Positions 34,301 through 44,568 of a DNA stretch of 64,000 bases are shown one piece after another. Position 1 is the first letter of the stretch, and each line of letters begins with the position of its first letter. The notes beneath the pieces were generated by a model that worked only from the letters and a program-made list of their open reading frames with translations, was not told the origin of the DNA and ran no database searches. Source of the stretch: Ornithodoros turicata (taxonomy: Eukaryota; Arthropoda; Arachnida; Ixodida; Argasidae); assembly GCF_037126465.1 (NCBI RefSeq), contig NC_088207.1, positions 38,624,143-38,688,142 on the forward strand, read 5' to 3'. The translations under genes and the position numbers were made by a program.

Positions 34301-37300
34301 AACTAACTGAACTAGTTTGGTAAAAATGGTGATGTAACTGCATTTGCTGCCAAACAAGTTAGTGTGCTATCCTACAGAAATCTCAGTGAGGGTGATTTGC
34401 TGGGTAAAAATCGGGTTTCACCCTAAAGAGTCAACCTTCAATTCGGGGTGCAAGTTCGGGGAAGAATCGGGTTAAACCCTAAAACTTAAGGCTCTATTCA
34501 TGCTTAAGGCGGATTCGTGCGGTGTAGTCAACGTTCGCTTCCGGAGAGAGTTGGCTGCACCGTCGCGAAATTGTTTTCTTCGCTTTGCTTTCCTCTCGCA
34601 CTTTAAGGAAGTAATCTAATCGCAGTAAGCCGCAGGGATCTGGAAAACCGCAGTAAGCTTGTCAAATTTGTTGATTGCAATCAATTCACCTACTGCTACT
34701 GTAGGGAATGACATCACGTTGGCCCAAATATCGCGGGCGGGTGGGCCGAGAGAAGCGATTTTGTTGCGTCTCCCAAAGACTCCCATGTATTGAAAATTTG
34801 ACAAACTTCAATTCGCCAAAAATCAGTGGATCGCATCAGGCCTTCAAAAATATGTCATTCCCTAGATAAACTCGAGGGAAACACATCTGTACCTGTTTCG
34901 TGTAGAAATTTCGTGAGGTTTATGCGAACAAAAATTCCCCATAGACTTTCTTAAGAAGTGAGTCCGCCTTAATGCTCCGGCTGTCTTGACAATATAAGGC
35001 TCTACGCAAAGCTGAGGTGCTTCGTAACCGTTATTTTATCGAAAAGAAATAAAAGAAAAATTCAATCTCACTTCCAGAATCTTCAGTTCCTGTACAGTGT
35101 TGTGTAGAAATGAAACAGTGCGATGAGCCATTTCCCATGGACGGCACAGTAGCAGCAGCAGGGAACATTGGCGTGAGAAGAGGTAATTGCGCAGCTCCAG
35201 CAGAGAGGCCCCCTGGGCCAGTCTTCTTACAGCTGTTCCATTCTTTATTCCTCTCTTGAGACATAGCCCAGGCCACTCACTGCAACCAACGCTCGCAAAC
35301 TCGTACAGCCATTCGGGCATATCTATAAAACATACAACATTCTGCTAAGCAATCTACTGCTGTTTTCGCACAAAATTTCAGTCTGACAACGCTGTAGAAA
35401 TCTCATTACAGAGAACGACAGACACGACGAGCTCCGTAATCGGGTGTTATGAATGACGCAAAAATTATGTTTCTTGCAAATCAGGGGGGTTGAAATTAGG
35501 TTTTGTTTCGGGAGCCGTAAAACAGGGTGATATCGGTTGATATCGAGTGCAACAACAGACTTCCGGATTTCAAAAAAAAAAAAAAAGGAAAGTGCTTCTC
35601 GCACTTTAGATGAACACAAGATGAGGAACGGTCATGCTAAATGAAGTGCTGTACCTTGTATTCTCCAGTGCTCGTATGGGTATCTGAATTGGCACTTTGC
35701 CAAGTTAGTTTTTTTTTTAGTTGTCGTGGTCTACCACACAAAAGCACCATATTTATACAAGTTCCCAAAGCACTGCTGTGTAGCTTGCTGTTGTTATAGA
35801 GAGACACAGCAAGGCTTTGCCTCTTCATTCTACAAAATTATTTTCTACAATATAATTTTATAACTGCACTGCCCACTTAGCAGCAGCAAAGATGCAGCAG
35901 GACTCATCTTTTGCCATACCGTGAAGAAGTTCTCTTTATTGCTATGTGCAAAAACTAGGCCTGTGCATATAGCAATTCTAAAACTAATGTGAACATGAAA
36001 CAAATAGTTACGTAACCGAAGTGAACACGAAGCGAATAAGATGAGCAGCATGCACACAGATACAGAGCACATTGACGTGATATGTGCATATGGATATTTG
36101 TAGTTTACAGTGTTTGTTTGTAATTACAAACATATGCTATACGTGGAGCCAAAGAGCTCCTGCTAATTTTTTTCCTTATATATATATATATATATATATA
36201 TATTATGTACTACAAGTAATGAAGAGACTTGGGAAGCCGTATAAGGATTAAAAACAGTTGCTGCTTTTATTACATTAACAATTAGGAGGAGGTACCTGAA
36301 CTAGATTTACAGTTACAGTTAGGGGTCGACATTTTGGCAGTCAGCACTGCCTTCAACAGGAACTGTAAATCTATTTCTAGTACCTCCCCCTAATTGTTAA
36401 TGTAATAAAAGTAGCAACTGTTTTTAATCCTTATATGGCTTCCCAAGTCTCTTCATTACTTGTAGTCTATATCTGTTTCGCATCCATCTGTACCCAGTTA
36501 TCCATACATATATATTTTAGTATCCCCTTCATGAGAAACATCTGAAGATTTACACAGCCCTAGCAAAAAGTGAAGGGAACAACAGACTGGCAAAAACAAC
36601 ACGGCAAAATCTATTAGACTTGTTCAGCCTGGAAGTTGGGACATTATAAACAAGACCGACTGTATTAGAAGCCCTGCCTACAAAAACTGCTTTCCAAAAA
36701 TGCCGGAACCCCCCCCCCAAAAAAGAAACTAAGTACTAAGTACGCAACCCTCCTCCAGTCAGTGAATTTCTAAGCATGAGATAACAGCACAAACAATTAT
36801 ACCTCCACTAGCAGAGTTGATTACAAACTGTGTGAAGAGCGCATCCAGTTCGTCATATTGCACCAGTGCTTCGTCGTAAAGACCCAGCATCTCCAACATG
36901 AAGGCTAGCTCTTCCTGCATAAAAGTTTACGCAAGCAGAAATAAACAAAGTGGGACACCGTAAAGTACATATGACAGCTACCGTAGAAAAACAGTATGCC
37001 ATTCCCATGCACACTTTTCCTTTTTTTCATATTTTATTTCTCCCCAGAGCTCATTCGCGCAGCAATTGCATAAGAACAAAATTTTTCATTTGTGCAGTCT
37101 GACTTGTTCTGATGCTGCCAATACAGCATTGGTTTGTGTATGTCCAGACAGTGTTTCCTATAATATGGTTGGCACATCATGTATGCATGTTTACACAAAT
37201 TCATAAGGTGGTCATTGCGGTGGAGACAACTGCATTCATTGCTTCTATTTTCTGCAATATTTATCGAGATTCTCGCCCAATCTATATAAATTTTTTAATT

Positions 37301-40082
37301 TGCTTTAGTTCAACTGGATTTCAAAGTTATAATCCAATACATAAGGCATGACCAATGTGACTGTGGTGATAATGCGGGTGAAAGCAGTGTTTGTTCTGCC
37401 ACACCCAAGCAGTGTGCAAAGTCTGGCAATTACACAGGTGAAATCGCTGTCCTTCCAGGATAAATGGTATTGTCAATAAGAACAATAAGAAGTCTTTAAG
37501 AACACTGAAGTGGGTGAGTTGGTTATGATCAAACAGTGGCATGGCAGCGCAGAAGAAAATGGGGGACAATACGGGACAACCAGGACAGGAGCTGATAGGT
37601 AGCTTATGGCAAATATGGCATCAGTATTCACTACTGTCCTCCTCCTCTTTATCTGGGTTACTCGTTAACATGCCTTCTAGTTTAGCTACTTTCTATCTCT
37701 ACCAGTAACTGGTGGTACACGATAAGTTGGAGAATACCCACCTGGAGGGAAAAAAAATCAATGAAGCTCCACTGGGGTTGGGTGCGGCGCTCTCGTTGTG
37801 CGCGCACCCTGTCTTCGTGCCGTGTCATGTGACGACTGCAGGCGTGGAGCAAAGCCTGCCTCAGGCGCACCAACAGTGTCTGCCATGACTCTACCGCTCG
37901 GGTATCACTTCGTAGAGGGTCTAGCAGGCTGACGCACCTTATCCCCAATAAAAATCTTTTTAATTTGTATTTTCTTGTAAATACTTTACATTCGTTAATG
38001 AGATGTTGCATCTAAAATTTTCAAGTACGAACAAAGGCGTTCTAGATACGTGCCAGGAACCAGACCTTGAACTCGCACGTGACAAGCGTTGTCTTTTTTT
38101 TTCAACTATCTCCAGTTTGTTTCCAAATGTCACATGGTGGCATGTCAATGTAATCTTAATCTTAACCTTACTTAAATAAATGCCTCCGCGAGCCTGTGGT
38201 GAATCACGGGGTAAGTGATGCATCTTACGTTTGCTGTGGGATGTCGACAAGTTGAAGATCTGGTCCCAAAAAGTGTTTGTACTGACTGCAGTAGACCCCA
38301 TGTTGCAATTTTTGAGCGGCCTTTTCTGTTCCAGTATTTTTTCGACAGACATATAGTATTTATGAAATTGGAGTTGCATTAAATATTGCTTTTTACTTGT
38401 ATCTTATGAGACCAGTGATACGACCAAAGCACCTCAAAATTGTACTATAGTTTACCTGAGTTTTCTAAAGTTTACTTAAGTACTACTGGGCATTATTTGT
38501 ATGGTTAGCACAGCACAAAGTGCTATACAGCAAAGGCACTAAGGTACAAAAGTACTTGGAGTACTTGTACATGAAATGTGTGGGGAGTATGATATGTAAG
38601 AGCCCAAATTGCTTGGTTGAGGAAAAGGACAGAGGCAAATAAGAACACAAGAACACATAATTAAGGCCCGGCAAGAGCTCTGTAGGCACACACGCACAAG
38701 CAGGAGTGACTGTGCACTCATTAAAATTAGGCAAGTGTGACACCATAGTAATGTCAGCAGCTTTTCCAAGGATGCAGTAAGCTTAGCTGTAAAACATTTG
38801 AGCAACTGTTCACGGCCCCCTTATATAACCTTATAAAGTTGAGAGAGCAAACTAACAACAAATGCAATAACGAAAACCCGAGACAAGGGGAAAATAAAAA
38901 AGGACGCACACAAACACAAGTCCCAACGAGTCACAGTTGTGTTTGTGCGAGTCCTTTTTTGTTTATTGTTCCCTAGTCTCGGGTTTTCGTTATGGATATC
39001 TGCCACCAGCTCGCTTGCTTTATATCATTTTATCGTTGCAACTTCACTGATAGCACATTTGTCAGCATCTGCTCATACGTTCCATGATTACGGAGGGGCA
39101 AGGTTGTGGTGCAGTAAAACTCCTTACCTCTCTATAGTTTTACTGGGAAAATCAGCTTTCATGCGATCAAAAACAGTAGTCCGGGGAAGAAGCTTGGTCT
39201 TATTGCCACGGCGATTATCTGCATGCTCCACAGCCACTAACATCCAATCATAAACATGGGCTGCTTTTAGCTTTGCCATCCAAGCAATTATGTCATCTTT
39301 CACTTGTGTACGATATAGTTCCGCATCCTGATTAAAAACAAGTGCAATGTGTTACTGCCCTAATATCAAACAAATGGTTTTCCAAACAAACATACGGTGC
39401 AGTCTGTCCAATAGGTGTGTAGATACGGCTGGTCCAACAAGTGCAGTTCGCATTCGTCTTTCGGCAAGTTGTTTTCGTCGAACTTTACAAAGGTGGCCTC
39501 GACGTGAACGACCTTGGGTCCACGGCCGTACGATCTGCAGTGAAAAGTATCATCTGTCTAGTAGGTTTATATTGCGTCTAGCGCATAGTGCGCCCCTTTT
39601 GTTGATTACTTTTAGGCACCTATCCCTGTATGATGTAGATGTGCGAAGACCCAGTAAAAAAAAAAAAACTGGTTATTTAGGAAATCACAAGCGCTTGGCA
39701 TGCAGCAAACATACCGATGACAGCGCGATTTAGCACATGCACTGCAGTGTAAAGGATATTGTCTTCTGTGTCACTAGTTATGTAGGAACGAAATGAACTC
39801 CAGTACATTAAAAGTATAACATCCCACAAAACAGAAAGCTATGCTTTGCACGAAAGGAATTCACCTTTTCCATTCTACAGGCTCTTTTGGTAATCCTTCG
39901 ACTAGAAGTGGCTCCAATGACTGGAACAGTTTCGAATTGCCCTCGTCTGCAACAGAAACACTGCAGCATGACGACAACAACCGAAAAACAGACGTCAAAG
40001 AGAGCTGTCACACCGTAAGCAAACGTGCAGTCCTCAAATGCTGCTCAGACAACTCACAAGTAGCAATCGGCTTCGAGTCCAT
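24688..40082 (-). CDS. TRAPPC10: TRAPPC10, trafficking protein particle complex subunit 10 (21 coding exons)
   Basis: TRAPPC10 is a large subunit specific to TRAPP II (Trs130 in yeast), which activates Rab11/Rab1-class GTPases and tethers vesicles at the late Golgi and recycling endosome. Exons, high to low: 40058-40082, 39865-39946, 39396-39534, 39128-39327, 37742-37937, 36803-36914, 35072-35322, 33119-33265, 31827-31938, 31603-31679, 30724-30815, 30349-30599, 29062-29652, 28209-28350, 28014-28129, 27303-27541, 27115-27238, 26828-26986, 26517-26694, 25531-25746 and 24688-24833. Each has AG/GT borders and compatible phases, giving about 1,197 residues, close to the human protein (about 1,260). 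Collinear matches to human TRAPPC10 include SYGRGPKVVHVE, CWVFLSCLEVL, LMYEVV..P..WAVCG and GFLPLPTVRL.KYIP. Two caveats: exon 13 contains a one-base frame inconsistency, and the exon 20 donor is uncertain. TRAPPC11 and TRAPPC9 were considered and do not fit these motifs. Similarity is from memory, not a search. Confidence 0.93.
26356..26408 (+). mobile_element. LINE 3' tail fragment in TRAPPC10 intron 19
   Basis: 'aacaacaacaacaactttat' then 'tgcgagatgatgaatgggga' and 'gtttcatca', the same 3' tail as at 15589-15640 and 21930-21994. Only the tail remains. Confidence 0.6.
29062..29652 (-). CDS. TRAPPC10: TRAPPC10 exon 13, with an internal frame break
   Basis: The exon is bounded by 'cgtcaag|GTGG' and 'CAGAGG|gtgaga'. 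Entering in phase from exon 12, the frame runs through PITMDANDILVITDAWLVPP and NSVTFPVDADGISV. The later part (MSVMEDVQKHDGSTAIALVC, ADVEVVPGVNKIS), which matches human TRAPPC10 and leaves in phase for exon 14, lies in another frame. The exon is 591 bp; with entry phase 1, one extra base (or two missing) is needed to keep frame. The switch lies between about 29310 and 29375. There is no credible intron in that interval. Either a sequence error or a real disruptive indel. Confidence 0.85.
29901..30179 (+). mobile_element. hAT-type MITE, family A copy 1 (TRAPPC10 intron 12)
   Basis: Terminal inverted repeats TAGAGCCTGAAGTTTT ... AAAACTTCAGGCTCTA are flanked by an 8-bp direct duplication AGTATAGT (29893-29900 and 30180-30187). 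An 8-bp TSD with a YARNG-type terminus is the hAT signature. The interior reiterates CCCGAATTT and CCCGATTTTTACCC words. Non-coding, 279 bp. Confidence 0.85.
30184..30289. repeat. perfectly centred hairpin next to the family A MITE
   Basis: Arms 'gcttgaggacccgtaaaaga' / 'gccttttacgcgtcctcaag' meet at a loop-less centre GAAGGCCTTC. Outer bases agtgca/tgcact also pair. In TRAPPC10 intron 12. Confidence 0.75.
30349..35322 (-). CDS. TRAPPC10: TRAPPC10 exons 7-12, alpha-solenoid-like middle region
   Basis: Exon 7 carries LLELRNYLFSRQCSLLLL and RPWEMAHRTVSFLHN, close to the human LLDLRSYLFSRQCTLLLF segment. Exon 8 carries PGSVACWVFLSCLEVL and GLWSYAREK. Exon 9 carries LKELGELCYLM, exon 10 LREALSSKESFLKHYL, exon 11 RMRSARLVGKDLADLY and exon 12 VPFLLDLLRTYTDESW. 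All exon phases join without adjustment (phase 0/0/1/0/2/1). Introns 6, 7, 8, 10 and 12 carry the foldbacks and MITEs listed separately. Confidence 0.92.
30893..31216 (-). mobile_element. hAT-type MITE, family A copy 2 (TRAPPC10 intron 10)
   Basis: The TAGAGCCTGAAGTTTT terminal repeat and its inverse enclose the family interior in the opposite orientation to copy 1. A perfect 8-bp TSD TTTATATT flanks it (30885-30892 and 31217-31224). Confidence 0.88.
31225..31558 (+). mobile_element. hAT-type MITE, family A copy 3 (TRAPPC10 intron 10)
   Basis: It starts directly after copy 2's right-hand TSD and has the same ends (right end slightly decayed, 'aggcttta'). It is inverted relative to copy 2. 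Its own left flank is TTTATATT but the right flank is not, so its TSD is lost or the right end is altered. It stops 44 bp short of the exon 10 donor. Confidence 0.82.
32023..32822. mobile_element. hAT-like non-autonomous element (TRAPPC10 intron 8)
   Basis: The ends TAGAGCTGTGTGAATAGCAA and its inverse 'ttcgaatattcgcacagctc' + TA share the TAGAGCTGTGNGAATA core. The flanking octamers do not match, so the TSD is not confirmed. The interior holds two related blocks ('gtgtacagcaggcttcacct' and 'gtgaagtgggcttcacctta'). No coding sequence. Confidence 0.55.
34154..34496 (-). mobile_element. hAT-type MITE, family A copy 4 (TRAPPC10 intron 7)
   Basis: The best-preserved copy: TAGAGCCTGAAGTTTT ends, 343 bp, and a perfect 8-bp TSD TTCATGCT (34146-34153 and 34497-34504). 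Confidence 0.9.
36178..36203. repeat. (TA)n microsatellite
   Basis: An uninterrupted TA run of about 12-13 units just before the long inverted repeat. Confidence 0.85.
36210..36465. repeat. long inverted repeat, 105-bp arms (TRAPPC10 intron 6)
   Basis: Arms 36210-36314 and 36361-36465 are near-perfect inverse copies (left begins 'ctacaagtaatgaagagact'; right ends 'agtctcttcattacttgtag'), with roughly six mismatches in 105. The 46-base loop contains a further small stem GGCAGT-CAGC-ACTGCC. High arm identity implies a recent or maintained foldback. Confidence 0.88.
36803..40082 (-). CDS. TRAPPC10: TRAPPC10 exons 1-6, N-terminal region
   Basis: The start codon is 40080-40082 (MDSKPIAT, equivalent to MENKPIVT inside the human N-terminus). 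Exon 1 has only 25 coding bases and splits a Tyr codon. Exon 2 ends in KEPVEWK/R; exon 3 gives SYGRGPKVVHVE and YLHTYWTDC; exon 4 gives VKDDIIAWMAKLKA and LLPRTTVFDRMKADF; exon 5 gives WSFIDFFSLQ; exon 6 gives EMLGLYDEALVQYDELDALF. These are collinear with human residues from about 15 to 270. Human exon-1-like sequence N-terminal to MENK is absent, so the tick protein either starts later or has an unseen upstream exon. Confidence 0.92.
38867..39021. repeat. foldback family, copy 1 (TRAPPC10 intron 4)
   Basis: The left arm 'ataacgaaaacccgagacaa' and right arm 'ctagtctcgggttttcgtta' pair; inner 'acgcacacaaacac' pairs with 'gtgtttgtgcga'. The right flank continues 'ccaccagctcgcttgcttta', which is also the border of the family copy at 58050-58390. 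Confidence 0.75.
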
Positions 40083-40302
40083 CGTAACCGGCACAGGTTA
40101 ACCATGTCCAGTTAAGAGTTTCTCCAGATGACACCTTCCTCGATTATCTATGCGTATCGCGATATCTTGGGTAACTGTTCGCATGAAGCTGACAATTTTT
40201 AGAACAGAAACCCACATGCACACAGCAGATCAAGTGGGCGGTACTTCCAAAATAAGGTAGGCGCCAGGGGGAGCAACTAGCGAACTAGCCACCTGAGCAA
40301 GA

Positions 40303-40312
40303 GTCACGTGAC
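40303..40312. promoter_or_regulatory. GTCACGTGAC palindrome upstream of TRAPPC10 (E-box / CLEAR-like)
   Basis: A perfect 10-bp palindrome GTCACGTGAC sits about 220 bp upstream of the TRAPPC10 start codon. It equals the core of the CLEAR motif bound by MiT/TFE factors and also suits USF-type bHLH proteins. Its position supports a proximal promoter element; function is inference. Confidence 0.4.
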
Positions 40313-40710
40313 CACAATCACCACTTGTTTGTTTATTTATTGTACGGCTGCTGACTCAAGAAATGACTTGCAGTACGACGTCAGCGGAAATCCTGTTGTT
40401 GTGGAAAAAGTATGTGGCTACGAAAAAAAAAAAAAAAGCTACCACATTCCACGCTGCTGAAGGAGCTGAATAGCTGAAGGTAGAGAGTATAGAGGTAGAG
40501 AGCCTCCATGACTGCTGCTAGCTGATGGCGGCTTGTCTGTATGACTACGGGCTGTGTGGCTGGTGTGGCCTGCTTATTACCTCCTCTCTCTCCTTCTTTA
40601 CGCGGACATGGCTACGACCGCTGAAAGCACGTTCGTCATTGGCTACGGCCATTGAAAATTGAAAACACGATCCCGATTGGCTGACTCTTGGTCGACGATT
40701 GGCCGACGAG

Positions 40711-40936
40711 TGAGCAGGCCTTCTCGGGGTGGTGTTGGCTGTGGCCCGGGTTCAAATCCCGGTGCCGGCTGTGCTGTCTGGGGTTTTTCCTGCGTATTTC
40801 TCAGACGACTTCAGACATATGTCAGCACAGTTCCTTTAGAAGTCGGCCTAGGACGGACATTCACCCCGGGGCGTCAGTCGTGACTTTGCCGACCTATGTG
40901 AGGTCCACAACGGCGAGCCCTTTCACCACCACCACT
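40711..40936 (+). mobile_element. second tRNA-derived SINE family, copy 2
   Basis: Head 'cccgggttcaaatcccggtg', body 'ggggcgtcagtcgtgacttt' and end 'ccctttcaccaccaccacta', matching the copy at 10471-10694 block for block. Confidence 0.75.
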
Positions 40937-41075
40937 ATGCCGCCGAAAGCATGGCTGGCATGGCTGTGACTATGATTCGTGGGAATCCCAATGTCTGTCA
41001 TGTCCAGTGGAGAGCAGGCCTTGTGTTCCAGCTCCCACCCGTGGCTACATGCAGTACGATGATAGCATTCCATGC

Positions 41076-41270
41076 CCCGAGTCTGGGAGGTGACCTGACC
41101 GGGTTCAAATTCGTGCACTGGCTGTGCAATCTGGGTCCCTCAGGCAGATGTCGGCACAGTTTCCTATGTTGTCATCCCAGGACGCACATCCGCCCCCCGC
41201 TTCTGTGATAGTCGTGATGTTGCCCGCCTAAGCGTGACCGACTGCAGCAAGCAGTTCCATCATCACCACC
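41076..41270 (+). mobile_element. second tRNA-derived SINE family, copy 3 (diverged)
   Basis: Head 'gaccgggttcaaattcgtgc', internal 'gatagtcgtgatgttgcccg' and end 'catcatcaccacctg'. More diverged than copies 1 and 2. Confidence 0.65.
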
Positions 41271-43953
41271 TGTTTATTCAAGCACTGCTTGCACTAAACT
41301 GTTTGAGAGAAACACTTCCCGAGTTAGTGCACCTGGTGTGCATTGTGTGAAAAACGTGTTGAGTATCTCCCTCAAACAGTTTTGTGCACAGACTGACTTG
41401 CCGTTACTACTGCAGGAACATAGCTTTCTACTCCGGACACGGTTCCATTGTTTTTTACATGTTACGGTTGGTAAGATAGAAACCGTCGAGCAAGGTTGTG
41501 CGTCAAGCTGAGGGCTGTGGACGTTGCTTCTAATCGGTCATACCAGAGCAAAAAAAGGTTGAGAACCACTAGCTTTATGCATAGTTATCGACAGGCGTCT
41601 GAAGCTGGAACAGAGATCCCCCTATAGGGGGGAGGGGGGGGGGGTGCACAGGAAAGTTAGGGAGGAGTTGCCAAACATTTGGCAGGGGAAGGATCTGGTC
41701 ACTTGGTGGAGTGTGTGATGATCTGGTCATACTGATCTCAAGGTTGTACAAATAACTTGAAGGCAAGATAAATGCTACTTGAAATGTTCTGCGAGGGGCG
41801 TAGAAGATTTTGGCACACATTACAGAACCTTCAGCTGGGCAAAACCAATCCGCTTGGCAACCACTGTGGCATCATTCACGATCATAGCCGTCTCATGACA
41901 TAAAGCCACAAATTATTGCCATTATCATTATTACTGTAGGTTCTCAAGAGCACGTGACCTCACTTGAGGTTCTCTCACTGGACCTACAGGCACATGCATT
42001 GACTGGGATGCCTGCTATTCTGACTGGATGAGTTTCGGTATTCTCAGCACCAGTTTTGTACGTCTCTATCGCACCCTCGGGGTAGAACTTTGAATGCAGG
42101 TTCAAATCAACGGTAGCCATCCTTTACACTTATCCGGCATAACTTCCTTGAATTCTATGCCATGAACTCTACAGGTGCACTAGCAGGGTTCTGATTAAAG
42201 GGTAACTAAAGAGCTCTGCAGTTTGCCTTCCTGCATGGTTTAAACATTAGCGACAAGAGGTCATTGTGCAAGCAGAACCAGACACACAAGCAATAACTAG
42301 CTCATCCCCTATCCATGCAGTGTGACTCAACTTCTGTTGATGTCCCTTCACATGCAGGTGCACACTGCAGTAGTGATTTATCCATTTATTACGAGATTCC
42401 TTTACATAATACATATTAGAGTTCCACCATTTCTGCACACCCGCTACTGAAAAAATATAAACGTGTTAAAATCTAGCTACAAAACTGTCATGAAGTAAAA
42501 TACGTGCAACGTGGGAGCAGCAGCGAATAGTACAGAAAATGTCGACGAAGCAAATGTACAAAATTGTGGGCAGATTTCACTTTGTATGTCAGATGAAATC
42601 ATTTCAGTGGAGCACAGAAATGTTTTGAAACACTTCAATCGAACAGGAAACAGCACCCACACAGAATTGGAAGTTATCTCTCGCAAGTGTTAAAAAACAT
42701 TTTTATAAGAATCTGCAAGCTATTTTGTTGCGCTGCTAATGTATGAACACCATTCACAACAGTCATGCCTCTTAAAAATGCTGGTACCTTGGATTGATGT
42801 ATCCGGTGTGGTGTACTTGGTACGAAATGCTGGTACCTGTGGCTGGAATGGCACAATATCTCGTACTGCAAAACCTCTTTGCTTCATCTCGCTGGAGGTG
42901 CTTTCTGTCCATTAACATCACTCATGGTAAAGCAGGCATTCCATGTAGTGGCACAGAGCCATGTTTGCAGGTAAACTGCAGTTGCATTGTGCTCATCACG
43001 TCGTACCTCAATCACGTTTTGGATAGTCTCGTCTTTAGCAACATCACAGGTACACCCCAAATACTTTTGCAGTTCAACAACAGTAGGGAATTGAAGGAGA
43101 CTTGTACCACTAGCGTATGACACTTGTAGCGTAACACTTGTACAAAGCGAACAAATGTTTCAATGCTCCAACATTGGTGGGCCAGGCTTCTGGTCCGGTG
43201 ACGTTGAACAATAGACTCTCAACTGAGGCACTGCTACTGTTTAAAACTTTCACATCCAAATTCACCTCTCCCCTCTATTGTTTCCTACAGCATTTTGATA
43301 GTTCAACCGACGGGACCATGCATTGGGCTAAATTCCAAAGATCAAATACAAGAAAGAAATTTAAAAACAGGTGGTGAAACTACAGCAAGCCTATGACCTT
43401 CTAGTGGCATGCCATAGAGGGTGTCAACATTCTTGAAATGTGGTATTTCTAAGCTACCATGAGGCAACGACAACACTTTGTCCAGCGCTCCACTTTTTTC
43501 ATTGCCTTGGCCTGTGGGGTGAGCGAGCATATGACTGTACAGATGAAACACTGAAGTGCTGACATGCAAAAGGCAAAATTTTAATGTTTTCCTGACCCAA
43601 ACCTCTTGTCGTCATGCATGGCATAACGTGTGTGCATGCTCATGTGCTGAATTTTTCCCTAAAAATGTACGGGTGCCTGCTTGGACCTTTGAATACAATC
43701 AATGAAAGCACTAAAGTTCATGCACTTCGTATGGCATACATGGTTACAATTGGCTGACGACATCAAAGTGCTGTGTCGTAGCAAGTGCAACTTCAAAGTT
43801 GGCATTACATGTATTACTTTGCTCTACACCTAAATACCTACAATTCTATGCAATGAACACTATCTAAGAAGGTTCCAATTCCAAAATCAAGTATACATAA
43901 ATGTAAGCAGAATAACTAGAAACGTGCAATTAGAATATTTTCTGCTGTAAAAT

Positions 43954-44414
43954 TCGGGAGCGACTTTTTCGGGTTAAATGCCTTTCTCAGATTCGGGGGG
44001 GTAAAAATCGGGCGCTATTTTTAAATCTGTAATTCGGGGAAAACTCGGGCGATAATTGTGCCTTCGGGTGTTATCGGGTGTTTTTGTTTCTCCTCTTGTC
44101 TATTAAGTCCTTTCCTAATCTCTCTTTTTTGTTTTTGTTGTTTTTTTTTAGCGGGATCGTGACCTTCCAGCGGTGATCCCCGAAGGCATAGACAGTGTTG
44201 ACAGGCATAGGTGTATTGCTGGGCACGTAAGTGACCCATTCGTACATGTGTTACACGTGGCGACCTTTGTTCGTCTTCAGTGGAAACGTCACTTGAGGAT
44301 TTCACAGTGACTGGAATTCGAGGAGAAATTGGGTTTAACCCGAATTGGTCAGAGGTCAGTTCGGGGAGGAATAACCGGGCGGAATCGGGTTTAACCTGAA
44401 AAAGTCGCTCCCTA
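43954..44414 (-). mobile_element. hAT-type MITE, family B copy 1, with an 94-codon open frame
   Basis: Terminal repeats (T)CGGGAGCGACTTTTTC ... GAAAAAGTCGCTCCCTA lie between a near-perfect 8-bp TSD (TGTAAAAT / TGTATAAT). Subterminal words TCGGGGGGGTAAAAATCGGG and GGAATCGGGTTTAACC resemble those in family A. The central region has an open frame (minus, 44021-44305, [15 protein letters not shown]..., with a CxxC) shared with copy 2. It is not a recognised transposase. Confidence 0.8.
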
Positions 44415-44568
44415 TGTATAATGTGTGCATTATTATTATAGTTTTATGAGCTTGTCCATAAACAGCGCGATGGCCTTCTAATATGGTACAATGGTTAGTA
44501 CAAAACAGTGGAGCATGAATTAGTAAAACACTGTACAATCAAAAACGTCAATGTCACAAATTTCATTA

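Larger units (their letters stand above)
40313..43953. other. intergenic between TRAPPC10 and a MITE; no gene recognised
   Basis: It contains two second-family SINEs (listed) and a G-rich tract at 41628-41645. A few short frames (for example minus 42884-43123 and 43342-43569) look protein-like in composition but have no motif, splice partner or continuity. They could be old TE coding debris. Confidence 0.4.

Noticed and set aside
24688..40082. TRAPPC9 or TRAPPC11 instead of TRAPPC10
   Set aside because: The CWVFLSCLEVL, LRSYLFSRQC-like and LMYEVV..WAVCG blocks, their order and the C-terminal end correspond to TRAPPC10.
42884..43569. Minus-strand protein-like frames as an extra gene between TRAPPC10 and the IAP gene
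   Set aside because: No recognisable family, no compatible splice sites joining them, and TE fragments on both sides. Left as unassigned.
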